Position numbers and translations under genes: made by a program. A stretch of DNA of 64,000 nucleotides from JACKJP01 sp050249695. Lineage in GTDB: Bacteria; Pseudomonadota; Alphaproteobacteria; Rhizobiales; Tepidamorphaceae. The DNA is taken from assembly GCA_050249695.1 (NCBI GenBank), contig JBFWQA010000004.1, forward strand, positions 1 through 64,000, given 5' to 3'. Of this stretch, positions 52,263 through 60,887 are shown piece by piece. The stretch's first letter is position 1. Every line of letters begins with the position of its first letter. Under the pieces are notes generated by a model. The model was given only the letters and a program-made list of their open reading frames with translations. It did not search any database and was not told where the DNA came from.

Positions 52263-53375
52263 TTGGCCGAAAAGCAAGCCGGGACGAGCCCGAACGGTAT
52301 TCTTCCCGATCACATGATCGGGCGAATGATCGCCAACCGGCAGATCGTGATGGGCCGCGATCCCGACCATGATCAGATTCAGCCCGCCAGTCTCGATCTT
52401 CGGCTCGGACGCACCGCCTATCGCGTGCGCGCCAGCTTCCTGCCGGGTGCGGGCCGTACCGTTCAGGACTGCCTGAAAGGCTTTTCGCTGCACGAGGTCG
52501 ATATCCGCGAAGGCGCGGTGCTGGAAACGGGCTGCGTCTATATCGTGCCGCTGCTCGAGGCGTTGCGCCTGCCCGATCATCTGGCCGCCGACACCAATCC
52601 GAAGAGCTCCACCGGCAGGCTCGACATCTTCACCCGCGTGATCGCCGACCGTGCCCGTGCCTTCGACAAGATCGAACCGGGCTATGAGGGGCCGCTTTAC
52701 CTGGAAATCTCGCCGCGCACCTTCCCCATCCTGGTGCGCACCGGCTCGCGCCTGTCGCAGATCAGGTTCCGGCGCGGCCTTGCGCGCCTCGACGATACGG
52801 CGCTGCGCGACCTGCACGCCCGCGAGGTGCTTGCTGTGGGCGCCGCGCCGCGCATCGATGCCGGCCTGCTGGTCAGCGTCGACCTGACGGGCTTCGGGGA
52901 AACGGTCGGCTTCCGTGCCCGCAGGCATGCATCGGTGATCGACGTGGACAGGCGCGATGCCTGCGACGTGCTTGATTTCTGGGATGTGCTGAAACCGCAA
53001 AAGGGCGGCGCGCTGATCCTCGATCCCAACGAATTCTATATCCTCGCGTCCAAGGAAGCGGTGCATGTGCCGCCGGATCACGCGGCCGAGATGGTGCCCT
53101 TCGATCCGCTGGTCGGCGAATTCCGCGTCCACTATGCGGGCTTCTTCGATCCCGGCTTCGGCCATTCCGCCGCCGGCGGCACCGGCAGCCGGGCGGTGCT
53201 GGAGGTGCGAAGCCGCGAGGTCCCCTTCATTTTGGAGGACGGGCAGACGGTCGGAAGGCTGGTCTACGAACGCCTCGCCGCAAAGCCCAAAGCACTCTAC
53301 GGCAGCGGCATCGGTTCCAACTATCAGGCCCAGGGCCTGAAGCTTTCCAAACACTTCCGCGCCTATTCGGGCTAG
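52263..53375 (+). CDS. dcd: 2'-deoxycytidine 5'-triphosphate deaminase, double-length form
   Basis: A 370-residue protein with two Dcd/dUTPase-fold halves. The first has QIQPASLDLRLGRTAYRVR and SSTGRLDIFTRVI, equivalents of the Dcd nucleotide-binding blocks; the second half repeats the fold near AEMVPFDPLVGEFRVHYAGFFDPGFG. Ordinary Dcd is about 190 residues, so this is a tandem fusion known from alphaproteobacteria. The start is TTG at 52263 with GGAGG seven bases upstream; the open frame from 52134 would run through the metZ riboswitch region. It would convert dCTP to dUTP. Confidence 0.88.
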   Translation: MAEKQAGTSPNGILPDHMIGRMIANRQIVMGRDPDHDQIQPASLDLRLGRTAYRVRASFLPGAGRTVQDCLKGFSLHEVDIREGAVLETGCVYIVPLLEALRLPDHLAADTNPKSSTGRLDIFTRVIADRARAFDKIEPGYEGPLYLEISPRTFPILVRTGSRLSQIRFRRGLARLDDTALRDLHAREVLAVGAAPRIDAGLLVSVDLTGFGETVGFRARRHASVIDVDRRDACDVLDFWDVLKPQKGGALILDPNEFYILASKEAVHVPPDHAAEMVPFDPLVGEFRVHYAGFFDPGFGHSAAGGTGSRAVLEVRSREVPFILEDGQTVGRLVYERLAAKPKALYGSGIGSNYQAQGLKLSKHFRAYSG

Positions 53376-53463
53376 CGGGGGAAGCAGAGCGCAGCCGCCC
53401 GTCGCCGGGAAGAGGAGCGGATGGATCGCCATCGGCACGACGTGCGGCGGCGTTGAGCGGGTT

Positions 53464-54453
53464 TCAGACCGAACAGCTCGCGCCGCCGAGGACGCAGAAC
53501 TTCGCGCAGTGCGGGTGGCAGAGCTTCACCGCTCCGTCGTCGAACATCAGCCCGTCCGCCCGCGCCGCCTCCGCCAGCGTGGCGCCCATGCCGAAGTCGC
53601 GGTCATAGGGCAGCAGCGTGCAGGGCAGGACCGTCGGCGTCGCATCGCCCTTGCGCTTCACCACCATGCGGCTCGAGGCGCACATCACGTCATCGGGGCT
53701 CTTGTGCAGGATGCCCCAGCAATCGACCGTGATTTCCGGCACGTCCGCCTTTTCGTCCATCTCCGGGAACAGCACCAGCGAGGCCGGATGCGCGGCGTCG
53801 ATCCTCCAGCCGCGACGTTGAAACAGCGCCGCAAAACCGGCCCGCGCCTCGGCCTCGCTCTCGCCCCAGCAGGTACGCCCGGCGATCGTGACGTTGAAGC
53901 CGTTCGCGCATAGCCAGTCGATACCCTCAAGCGCCTTGTCGAAGGTGCCTTCGCCGCGTTCTTCCTCGTGCAGCCCGCGCGTGTGATGGTCGAGGCTGAC
54001 CCGCACCGTCAGCTTCGCGCCATGCGCTCGCCGGATCGCCAGCAAACCGGCGCTGACGCCGCGGCGCTGCATCGGCTGCATCGCGTTGGTCAGCACCAGC
54101 GCCTCGAAGCCGCGCTCCAGCGTCAGCCGCAGCATGGCGTTGAAGTCGGGATTCATGAAGGGCTCGCCGCCCGTGAACCCGATCTCCCGCGTGGCAAGGC
54201 CGAGCGCCGCGACCTCGTCGAGAAACGCCTCGACCTCGGCAAGCGTGAGATATTCCAGGCGGTCGTTGGTCGGACTCGATTCGATATAGCAGTTGCGGCA
54301 CGTGATGTTGCAGAGCGTGCCCGTATTGAACCACAAGGTCTCCAGCGCCTTGAGCCCGACATGGGCGCGCTGTTCGCCCTTGGCGGTGATATCCGGGTGC
54401 TGGAATTTGCCCGGCGATCCGTCGGGCACATCGATATTGCTATGTCGGTTCAT
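53464..54453 (-). CDS. Radical SAM protein of unknown function
   Basis: A 329-residue radical SAM enzyme. The cluster-binding CX3CX2C is Cys48, Cys52 and Cys55 (LCNITCRNCY), followed by the SAM-binding GGEPFMNPDF. The C-terminal part has several further cysteines (DCWG, MCASS, LPCTLL, LCHPHCAKFCVLGG), suggesting an auxiliary iron-sulfur cluster. No partner gene or precursor peptide is seen nearby, so the reaction is unknown. Confidence 0.85.
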   Translation of the reverse strand: MNRHSNIDVPDGSPGKFQHPDITAKGEQRAHVGLKALETLWFNTGTLCNITCRNCYIESSPTNDRLEYLTLAEVEAFLDEVAALGLATREIGFTGGEPFMNPDFNAMLRLTLERGFEALVLTNAMQPMQRRGVSAGLLAIRRAHGAKLTVRVSLDHHTRGLHEEERGEGTFDKALEGIDWLCANGFNVTIAGRTCWGESEAEARAGFAALFQRRGWRIDAAHPASLVLFPEMDEKADVPEITVDCWGILHKSPDDVMCASSRMVVKRKGDATPTVLPCTLLPYDRDFGMGATLAEAARADGLMFDDGAVKLCHPHCAKFCVLGGASCSV

Positions 54454-54644
54454 AGGCTTCCTTCATCCGGCGATTGCCGGAAGCCTGTTTAGCACGCCGC
54501 GCGCCCGTATCGAGGGCAACGGCGATGACAAGACCCTCACATTCGGTTGATCGGCCCCCGCGCCCTTTGCCCGCCGCTTCTCGCTTGAGGGAAGGCGCGC
54601 GTCGGATTATGGTCGCGCTTCGTCGGCGGCGCTCCGCGCCCCGC

Positions 54645-54718
54645 GCGGGTATGATGTAATGGTAGCCTGTCAGCTTCCCAAGCTGAACGCGCGGGTTCGA
54701 TTCCCGCTACCCGCTCCA
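54645..54718 (+). tRNA. tRNA-Gly (anticodon CCC)
   Basis: A complete 74-base tRNA with encoded CCA. The acceptor stem pairs GCGGGTA with TACCCGC; the anticodon arm TCAGC-TTCCCAA-GCTGA carries anticodon CCC, reading GGG; the T-arm is GCGGG-TTCGATT-CCCGC. The D-arm is short, as in other tRNA-Gly species. Confidence 0.95.
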
Positions 54719-55026
54719 GCCGGTTTTTCAATGCGACATATACCTTCTCAGATGCTCGCCGACATGCAGGTTTCCTTGCATGATTGATGCAGTCTGGCTT
54801 GTCTTGCCATGACACGCCCGGAATGCGTGCCGGTCATGAGACGACGGTGCAATTTTTTGAAGAACGACCTGACGCTACGCACTTGAGGACCAATACGATA
54901 CGGCGCGCGCGCGGGAGGAAGGCGAACGAATCCAGCGTCAACGTATACGCTTTCTTATTCATTTCCTCATTAGCGTTGCCGTCCGGCCTTGCGGTACTGG
55001 TTAGTTGGTCGAGGAAGTTTGCGTTG
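54719..55026 (+). other. Gap between tRNA-Gly and the REC-EAL gene
   Basis: These 308 bases hold no convincing gene. A GGTTTTTC run just after the tRNA may end its transcript. An inverted repeat CATGCA-N8-TGCATG lies at 54763-54782. The GAGGAAG at 55011-55017 is the ribosome site of the next gene. The downstream frame extends through much of the gap but without a ribosome site or conserved protein features. No integrase or attachment site is seen. Confidence 0.6.
54763..54782. repeat. Inverted repeat after tRNA-Gly
   Basis: CATGCA and TGCATG, six bases each, around an eight-base centre (GGTTTCCT). It could be a regulator site for the REC-EAL gene about 245 bases downstream or a chance palindrome. 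Confidence 0.3.
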
Positions 55027-56259
55027 ATGTATATTTCACCTTTTGATCGTTCCCCTTATAGAAAAACTGCCGAAGCGGTTGTGATCGAGGACGATCCCGA
55101 CGTCCGAAATGCGCTGGTGGGCATGATGAATCTCATCGGCCACAAGACTGTCGGCCTGGATCCGAAACTCGATCTCATGCCGATCCTCATCGATATCGGC
55201 CCGGAAATGATTCTCCTTGACCTTTCGCTGGGCAGAAAGGACGCAGTCGAGATACTCTACAAGCTGGCTGACAAAGGATATGCAGGCCGCGTTATCCTGT
55301 GCAGCGGCCGCAGCCCGGAGACGTTAAGTGGAGTCAAGGCCGTCGGAGAACGGTGCGGGTTGAACATGCTTCCGCCAATCCGCAAGCCGATTCAGCTCCG
55401 CGATCTGAAGAATGCGCTGTCGGGTCCTGTGGATATCGCTTCAGCTGCGCGGGGATCGCCTCCGCTCCCTTCGCTTTCGGAAGGGGTTGCTAACGGCTGG
55501 CTGGAAGTGTGGTATCAGCCGCAGATTATCACCGGTTCACTTGGCGTAAGGGCGGCCGAAGCGCTCGTTCGGTTGCGGCATCCGCAACTCGGGATCATCG
55601 CTCCGGGACAGTTCCTGTCCAACGCTCCGATGGACGCCTATGAAGCGATGACGGCCTTTGTCATCGATAGCGTCGCGCGCGACACGCCAAACCTCGTGAG
55701 CGAGGGCCGGCAGCTGTCGATCTCGATCAACGCTTCGATCCGGATGCTGCAGCAACGCGCATTTCTCGACATGATCCGCGATGCCTGGCCAGAGGGCTCA
55801 TTGAAGCCGCGTCTGATTGTCGAAGTAACAGAAGACGAATTGATCACGGACATTGAAATTGCACAGGAAATCTCAATTCAACTTGGCCTGCACGATGTCG
55901 ATATCGCGATAGATGATTTCGGTTCAGGCTTTTCTTCCTTTGCCCATCTGAGGACCCTTCCATTCAAGCAGCTTAAGCTTGACAAGAGCTACGTCACGGG
56001 GTCGGGAAGCGATCCCGCAAAGCATGCCGTTTGTTGCGCCGCGACAGCGATGGCCCGGCAATTGGGTATGGAAACGGTTGCGGAGGGGGTGGAGACGGCG
56101 CTTGACGCTGCAGCTGTCTCAAAAGCGCGATTTGGGGCAGCGCAAGGCTACTATTTTGCCCGGCCGCGGCCCATTGACGACCTGGTCAAATGGCTTGTCG
56201 ACTGGCGGGGCCGGCAAGGAAGCCAGGGCGTTCAGCCCTCATTTAGTCGTTCAGCCTGA
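55027..56259 (+). CDS. Response regulator with EAL phosphodiesterase domain
   Basis: A 410-residue REC-EAL protein that should degrade cyclic di-GMP under two-component control. The receiver (about residues 17-135) begins AVVIEDDPDVRNAL, has the phospho-acceptor Asp in ILLDLSL and a Lys in PIRKPIQ. The EAL domain retains EALVRLRHP, SINAS, IDDFGSGFSSFAHL, KLDKSYV, ETVAEGVET and QGYYFARP, so catalysis is probably intact. The start is fixed by GAGGAAG nine bases before the ATG at 55027. It is convergent with the hybrid kinase at 56281-58659, a possible partner. Confidence 0.92.
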   Translation: MYISPFDRSPYRKTAEAVVIEDDPDVRNALVGMMNLIGHKTVGLDPKLDLMPILIDIGPEMILLDLSLGRKDAVEILYKLADKGYAGRVILCSGRSPETLSGVKAVGERCGLNMLPPIRKPIQLRDLKNALSGPVDIASAARGSPPLPSLSEGVANGWLEVWYQPQIITGSLGVRAAEALVRLRHPQLGIIAPGQFLSNAPMDAYEAMTAFVIDSVARDTPNLVSEGRQLSISINASIRMLQQRAFLDMIRDAWPEGSLKPRLIVEVTEDELITDIEIAQEISIQLGLHDVDIAIDDFGSGFSSFAHLRTLPFKQLKLDKSYVTGSGSDPAKHAVCCAATAMARQLGMETVAEGVETALDAAAVSKARFGAAQGYYFARPRPIDDLVKWLVDWRGRQGSQGVQPSFSRSA

Positions 56260-56280
56260 CGAGTCCGGGAAGCGTGGCGT

Positions 56281-58659
56281 TCAGCCATCCATGACCTCGA
56301 CGAGCTTCGACGCCAAATCCTGAAGCCGGTAAGGTTTTGGGAGAAGCTGTGCGGTTGGGGAAAGCTGTGCCCCCTGTGCCATATCCGGATAGCCTGACGT
56401 GAACAGGACCTTCAGATCCGGGCGCAATGATGTCGCTCGCAGAGCAAGCTCGGGACCGGAAATGCCGTTGGGCATAACGACGTCCGTGAACAGGAGATCG
56501 ATGTCGGAAAATCGATCGAGCAGTTCTAGCGCAGCGTCGCCCGACGCGGCGGGGGTGACGCGATAGCCGAGGCCGACAATCTGCCTTTCCACCGTCGGGC
56601 GAAGAAGCGGATCGTCCTCGACGACAAGGATATGCCGGGTCTGGATCGATCGACCCGGAACGGCTCGCAAGTTCGGTCCGGTTGTCTTGCGCTCCTCCCT
56701 GGCACGCGGAAGGTAGATGGATATTTCTGTTCCTTTACCTGGCCGGGAATGCAGGACGAGGTGACCGCTGGACTGCTTCACGAAACCGTAAACCATGCTC
56801 AATCCGAGGCCATTGCCAGTACCACCGGGCTTGGTCGTGAAGAAAGGATCGAGAGCCCTGGCCCGGACGTCGTCAGGCATGCCGCACCCGGTATCGGTGA
56901 CGCGGATGCGCACGTAGTCTCCTGGAGCCAGATCGTCATGAAGGCCACAGTAGCGCTCGTCGAGGTTCTCGTTCGAAGTCTGGATGCTGATGGTTCCGCT
57001 GTCCTCGATGGCGTCCCGACTATTGATGACCAGATTCAGAAGGGCGGTCTCGAGCTGGTGGGGGTCGACTTCGGCGAGCCAGAGTTGGCTGTCGTTCAGG
57101 AATTCAAGCGCGATGTTCTTGGGCATTACGCTACGTCGCAGCAACTCTTTGGAATCATCAATTAACTGATTGAGATTGACGGTTGTCGGCTGAAGCGGTT
57201 GGCGGCGCGCGAAGGCGAGCAGGCGCTGCGTGAGTTCGGAGCCGCGCGTTGCGGCGCGGTTGGTAACCGCAATCAGTTCCCGCAATTCGGTCTGGTTGAA
57301 AAGCCGTGCATCCAGCATCTCCAGATTGCCGATGATGATCGTCAGCAGATTGTTGAAATCATGCGCGATGCCGCCGGTCAGCTGGCCGACCGCCTCGAGT
57401 TTTTGAGCCTGCCGAAGCTGCTCGGTCAGCTGATGAATCCGGTCGATGTCCTGCACGGCGCCTTGCAGGCCGGAAATCTGCCCCATCCGATCGTAAACCG
57501 CTTCACCGATCAGTCGAACCCAACGCCTGTCCCGCTCCGTGGAGCCGATTTCAACCTCAAGATCGTAACCGGTTCCATCTTCCAGACAGCGACGCTCCGC
57601 CGCGAGAATCTCTTTGCGCCAGCGTGGCGCAAACAGCAGGATTGTGTTCTCGGTGGTCGGCCTGAAGCGTCCAGGGACCTGGAAGATCTCTCTGATCTCC
57701 TGCGTCCAGCGTAGCTCCCGGCTCCGGGAATCATAGGACCATCCTCCGAGCCGCGCGACGGAAGAGCCCATGCGCACGAGGGCCTGATAGCGCCGAACCT
57801 CCTGCTCTGAAGCCACCAGGTCCGTCACGTCTCTGCAGGTCCCGACCGCGTAGTCCGATTGGCCATCGCTTCCGCGAAAGACTTGCCATTGCGACGATAT
57901 ATGGCGCGTTTCACCGTCTGGTCTGACGATCCGGAACTTGATGGCGAAGGGGCCGGCCGATCTGAACGACGACTTGATGGCAACGTTCAGCTGAACTTGA
58001 TCCTCATGATGGACCAGCGACAGGAAATCCTCGTAGGAGCGCTCGGGGCTTCGTACGTCGAAACCGAATATTCGATAGGTCTGATCGGAGCAGCGGACTT
58101 GCCATGTCGCTGCATCAATCTCCCAGCTGCCGATATTTGCCACCGCTTGTGCGGTGACGAATGCCTTGCGCTCTTTCAACAGTTCGTCGGAGACTCTGCG
58201 AAGCTCGTTCTCCCGCTCGCGTGCGGCGATTTCGGCCAGCTTGCGATCAGTAACGTCGATGTGCATCGCGATCGCCCGCACCCCGTCCTCCCGCCTGAGG
58301 GCGCTCACAGTCATCTGAAACCAGCGTTGCTTCATCGGTGAATGACACGGGTACTCCATGCTGAACCCGGGGAGGTTCCCTGCGAGAACGTCCCGAAGTT
58401 TTTCAGCGGTTTCACGAGCATCTTGTGCGTCCGGCCCAAACGCGCCCTCACAAACGGCAAGGTAATTGGCCCCGACGCCGGCAGCATCGTCAGCCATTCC
58501 GTTCTCGCATGCGAAGTGGAGCCATGCCTCATTGACAAAGGCGATGGTTCCGAACTGGTCGATCAGTGCAATGTTGGCCGGAATGGAATGCAGCACATTC
58601 AACTGCATGCTGTCATCGCTGACTGTTGGCGGCAGGTAGTATTGCCGGCTGTCTGGCAC
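56281..58659 (-). CDS. Hybrid PAS sensor histidine kinase with receiver
   Basis: A 792-residue soluble hybrid kinase. It has three PAS regions (about residues 18-135, 155-280 and 285-405; segments SIPANIALIDQFGTIAFVN, IGSWEIDAATWQVRC, ARLGGWSYDSRSRELRW), a DHp with the His in TGGIAHDFNNLLTII, an ATPase with LLNLVINSRDAI, VRVTDTGCGMPDDV-type and GGTGNGLGLSMV motifs, and a C-terminal receiver with Asp in DIDLLFTDVVMP and Lys in LPKPYRL. There are no membrane segments. The first codon is GTG at 58659; an ATG at 58608 is an alternative. The AHDFNN box groups it with light, oxygen or redox PAS kinases. Confidence 0.9.
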   Translation of the reverse strand: MPDSRQYYLPPTVSDDSMQLNVLHSIPANIALIDQFGTIAFVNEAWLHFACENGMADDAAGVGANYLAVCEGAFGPDAQDARETAEKLRDVLAGNLPGFSMEYPCHSPMKQRWFQMTVSALRREDGVRAIAMHIDVTDRKLAEIAARERENELRRVSDELLKERKAFVTAQAVANIGSWEIDAATWQVRCSDQTYRIFGFDVRSPERSYEDFLSLVHHEDQVQLNVAIKSSFRSAGPFAIKFRIVRPDGETRHISSQWQVFRGSDGQSDYAVGTCRDVTDLVASEQEVRRYQALVRMGSSVARLGGWSYDSRSRELRWTQEIREIFQVPGRFRPTTENTILLFAPRWRKEILAAERRCLEDGTGYDLEVEIGSTERDRRWVRLIGEAVYDRMGQISGLQGAVQDIDRIHQLTEQLRQAQKLEAVGQLTGGIAHDFNNLLTIIIGNLEMLDARLFNQTELRELIAVTNRAATRGSELTQRLLAFARRQPLQPTTVNLNQLIDDSKELLRRSVMPKNIALEFLNDSQLWLAEVDPHQLETALLNLVINSRDAIEDSGTISIQTSNENLDERYCGLHDDLAPGDYVRIRVTDTGCGMPDDVRARALDPFFTTKPGGTGNGLGLSMVYGFVKQSSGHLVLHSRPGKGTEISIYLPRAREERKTTGPNLRAVPGRSIQTRHILVVEDDPLLRPTVERQIVGLGYRVTPAASGDAALELLDRFSDIDLLFTDVVMPNGISGPELALRATSLRPDLKVLFTSGYPDMAQGAQLSPTAQLLPKPYRLQDLASKLVEVMDG

Positions 58660-58784
58660 GTCGAGACCCCATGAATGTTTTCGTCAGGGGCAAGGACAAC
58701 AGGAATCGGTAAAAAAACGCTGCACAATGGCGACGGGGTGCGTTGGGTCCCAGGTTCGCTGAAGTCGATCCAGCCGCCGGCTTC

Positions 58785-59297
58785 CTAGCGATCCCCCGCC
58801 ATCTCCGCCAGCTTCGCCACCGTGTTCATGTTGCGCGCGGTGCCGGCCTTCGCCGCCGGGATCACCAGCTTCGAGCGGCCCTGGCCCGAAGGGTAGTGGA
58901 TATAGATTTCAGCCTCGCCCAGTATGGCTTCCTCGTCGGCCTTGCCTTTCAGCCGCTCCAGCGCATCGGCGGGCGGCCTTGCGTCAAGGAAGATGACGGC
59001 GACCTTGTTTCCCGGCGCATCGGGGAAAGGGTTTGCCTTGAAGATCTGCGCCATCTCCTCGCCGGTGCGCAGCATGACGCCGACCGGTTTGCCCGCGTAT
59101 GATTCCAGCCGCTTTTCCAAGGCCGTCCTCACGGCCTTGCGGGCAAGGCCCGTTCTGAAGACGACATTGCCGCTGGCGATATAGGTGGTAACGCCCTCCA
59201 AGCCTTCCGCTTCGCACATGGCTCTCAGTTCGCTCATGGGAAGCTTGCCGGTGCCGCCGACATTGACCGCGCGAAGCAGGGCGACGAAGGCGGTCAT
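58785..59297 (-). CDS. DUF1697 protein
   Basis: A 170-residue DUF1697 protein. It starts TAFVALLRAVNVGGTGKLPM and has TYIASGNVVF and YIHYPSGQGRSKL, conserved in this family of unknown function. The start at 59297 is chosen because the family N-terminus begins there. It is ten bases downstream of the hydroxylase gene and probably cotranscribed. Confidence 0.85.
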   Translation of the reverse strand: MTAFVALLRAVNVGGTGKLPMSELRAMCEAEGLEGVTTYIASGNVVFRTGLARKAVRTALEKRLESYAGKPVGVMLRTGEEMAQIFKANPFPDAPGNKVAVIFLDARPPADALERLKGKADEEAILGEAEIYIHYPSGQGRSKLVIPAAKAGTARNMNTVAKLAEMAGDR

Positions 59298-59307
59298 CGG
59301 CTTCCCC

Positions 59308-59955
59308 TTACTCCGGGACGCGCGCCCGCTTCTGCCGCGCCCTGCCGGGCAGCAGCGTCCCGAACACCCAGTCCCACAGCGGCGATGACACGCCATAGGC
59401 GTGGTCGGAGGTTTCATAGTGATGGCGCAGATGATTGTCGCGCAGCGTCTTCAGGAAGCCTTTGCGCATCGGCAGATGGTGCATCGCGTAGTGGCCCATG
59501 TCGTAGCAAAGATAGCCGATGCCGAAGCCGAACAGCAGCGGCAGCGCCGGCCCGATGCCGGCGAACAGCCAGAACACCGCGAAGACAAGGGCGCCGACCG
59601 GCAGGCTGATCGAGGGCGGCATCACCAGCCGTCTGGAATCGTTGGGATAGTCGTGATGGATGCCGTGAATGACATAGATCATCCGCTGCAGTTGCGGACT
59701 GTCCGTCTCAAGATGGAAGAGATAGCGGTGCAGCAGATATTCCGTCAGCGTCCAGATCGCGAAGCCGGCGAGGGCGAACAGCAGGAACGACGCTGCGCTC
59801 AGGCCGAAATAGGCGGCGTTGAGCCAGATCAGCAGGGCGCCGACGGGCAGGTAGAGCACCAGTGGCGTCGCCGGATGGACGCGCGAGAGGAACTCGAGAA
59901 CATCATTGTCGAACAGCCGGACGCGCTCGTCCTTGTTGGACACGTATTTCCGCAT
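59308..59955 (-). CDS. Fatty acid hydroxylase/sterol desaturase family protein
   Basis: A 215-residue membrane di-iron enzyme with about four helices. The histidine boxes are HRYLFH, HGIHHDYP, GHYAMHH and NHLRHHY, the set of the FA hydroxylase superfamily. Fatty acid 2-hydroxylases have the closest-looking layout. The ATG at 59955 follows GGGAAA. Its substrate, a fatty acyl or sphingo- or hopanoid lipid, is not determined here. Confidence 0.85.
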   Translation of the reverse strand: MRKYVSNKDERVRLFDNDVLEFLSRVHPATPLVLYLPVGALLIWLNAAYFGLSAASFLLFALAGFAIWTLTEYLLHRYLFHLETDSPQLQRMIYVIHGIHHDYPNDSRRLVMPPSISLPVGALVFAVFWLFAGIGPALPLLFGFGIGYLCYDMGHYAMHHLPMRKGFLKTLRDNHLRHHYETSDHAYGVSSPLWDWVFGTLLPGRARQKRARVPE

Positions 59956-60112
59956 GCCTGTTTCCCGCAGCTTTTTCGTCAAACGATCGCCGTCGTGCCG
60001 CGATGAGGGCGGCGCGGCAGTATAGGACAACCATCCGTCGATACCATACGCCGCAGGCCTTGAGCACAGATTGTGATCGGCACCCGCCGCCGTCTTTGAT
60101 ATAGTGCAACGG

Positions 60113-60280
60113 ATGAAAGATGAATCGAGCCATCCGGATATTGCCGTTGCGGCGCCGCTTTCGGTCGCCGTCGCAGGCGCGGTTCTGCTGCTCGGCGCGG
60201 CTGGCATCCTCTGGTACGGCCACGGCGCCGCGGTCGCGCTCGCGATGATGACAGGCGACGCGTTCCTCAACTGTTTCTGA
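60113..60280 (+). CDS. Small membrane protein, 55 residues
   Basis: A 55-residue frame beginning MKDESSHPDIAVAAPLSVAV and containing one hydrophobic helix (AVAGAVLLLGAAGILWYG) and a second weakly hydrophobic stretch ending MMTGDAFLNCF. It stops 16 bases before the SCO gene and faces the same way. The codon use (mostly GC-ending third bases) looks like real coding sequence. It may be a small accessory subunit expressed with the SCO copper chaperone; I do not recognise the family. Confidence 0.6.
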   Translation: MKDESSHPDIAVAAPLSVAVAGAVLLLGAAGILWYGHGAAVALAMMTGDAFLNCF

Positions 60281-60296
60281 TCGACGGTTCCTCACG

Positions 60297-60887
60297 ATGA
60301 ATGCCAGATTGCGTCCGCTGCTTCCGGCCATTGTCCTGCTTGTGATCGGTGTCCTGGCGCTCGGCATATCCTGGTATTCGGTCGTCAATGCGCCGGAGAA
60401 TGCCCCCGCCTCCAGCATCCAGGGGAATTTTTCCCTGACCGACGACACCGGCAAGCGCGTGACGGAAGCCGATTTCGCCGGCCGCCCGCATCTGGTCTTC
60501 TTCGGCTTCACGCATTGCCCGGATGTCTGCCCGACGACCCTCTACGAGCTCTCCGCGATTTTCGAGGAACTCGGCGACGACGCGGACAAGCTCGATGTCC
60601 TGTTCATCTCCGTCGATCCGGAGCGCGACACGCCCGAATCCATGGCCGATTACGTAGGCAGTTTCGGGCCGCAGTTCACCGGCCTGACCGGCACGAAGGA
60701 AGAAATCGACGCCGTCGCCAGGAACTTCAAGGTCTATTACCGCAAGGTCCCGCTTGAAGGCGGCGACTACACGATCGATCACACCGCGGTCGTCTACATG
60801 TTCAACCGGAAGGGCGAATTCGTCGCGCCGTTCAATGCAAAGCGACCGCCCGAAGAGGCCGCCGCCGAATTGCGCAAGCTTCTCTAG
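60297..60887 (+). CDS. SCO1/SenC copper chaperone
   Basis: A 196-residue SCO1/SenC protein. An N-terminal membrane anchor (residues 8-26) is followed by a thioredoxin-like domain with the copper-binding Cys74 and Cys78 (THCPDVCPTT) and a distal His in TIDHTAVVYMF. It delivers copper to the CuA centre of cytochrome c oxidase. Its stop TAG overlaps the opposite gene's stop in a shared CTAG. Confidence 0.93.
   Translation: MNARLRPLLPAIVLLVIGVLALGISWYSVVNAPENAPASSIQGNFSLTDDTGKRVTEADFAGRPHLVFFGFTHCPDVCPTTLYELSAIFEELGDDADKLDVLFISVDPERDTPESMADYVGSFGPQFTGLTGTKEEIDAVARNFKVYYRKVPLEGGDYTIDHTAVVYMFNRKGEFVAPFNAKRPPEEAAAELRKLL

Noticed and set aside
54645..54718. tRNA-Gly as an integration site of a genomic island
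   Set aside because: No integrase, no repeated tRNA 3' end and no change in gene style is visible downstream.
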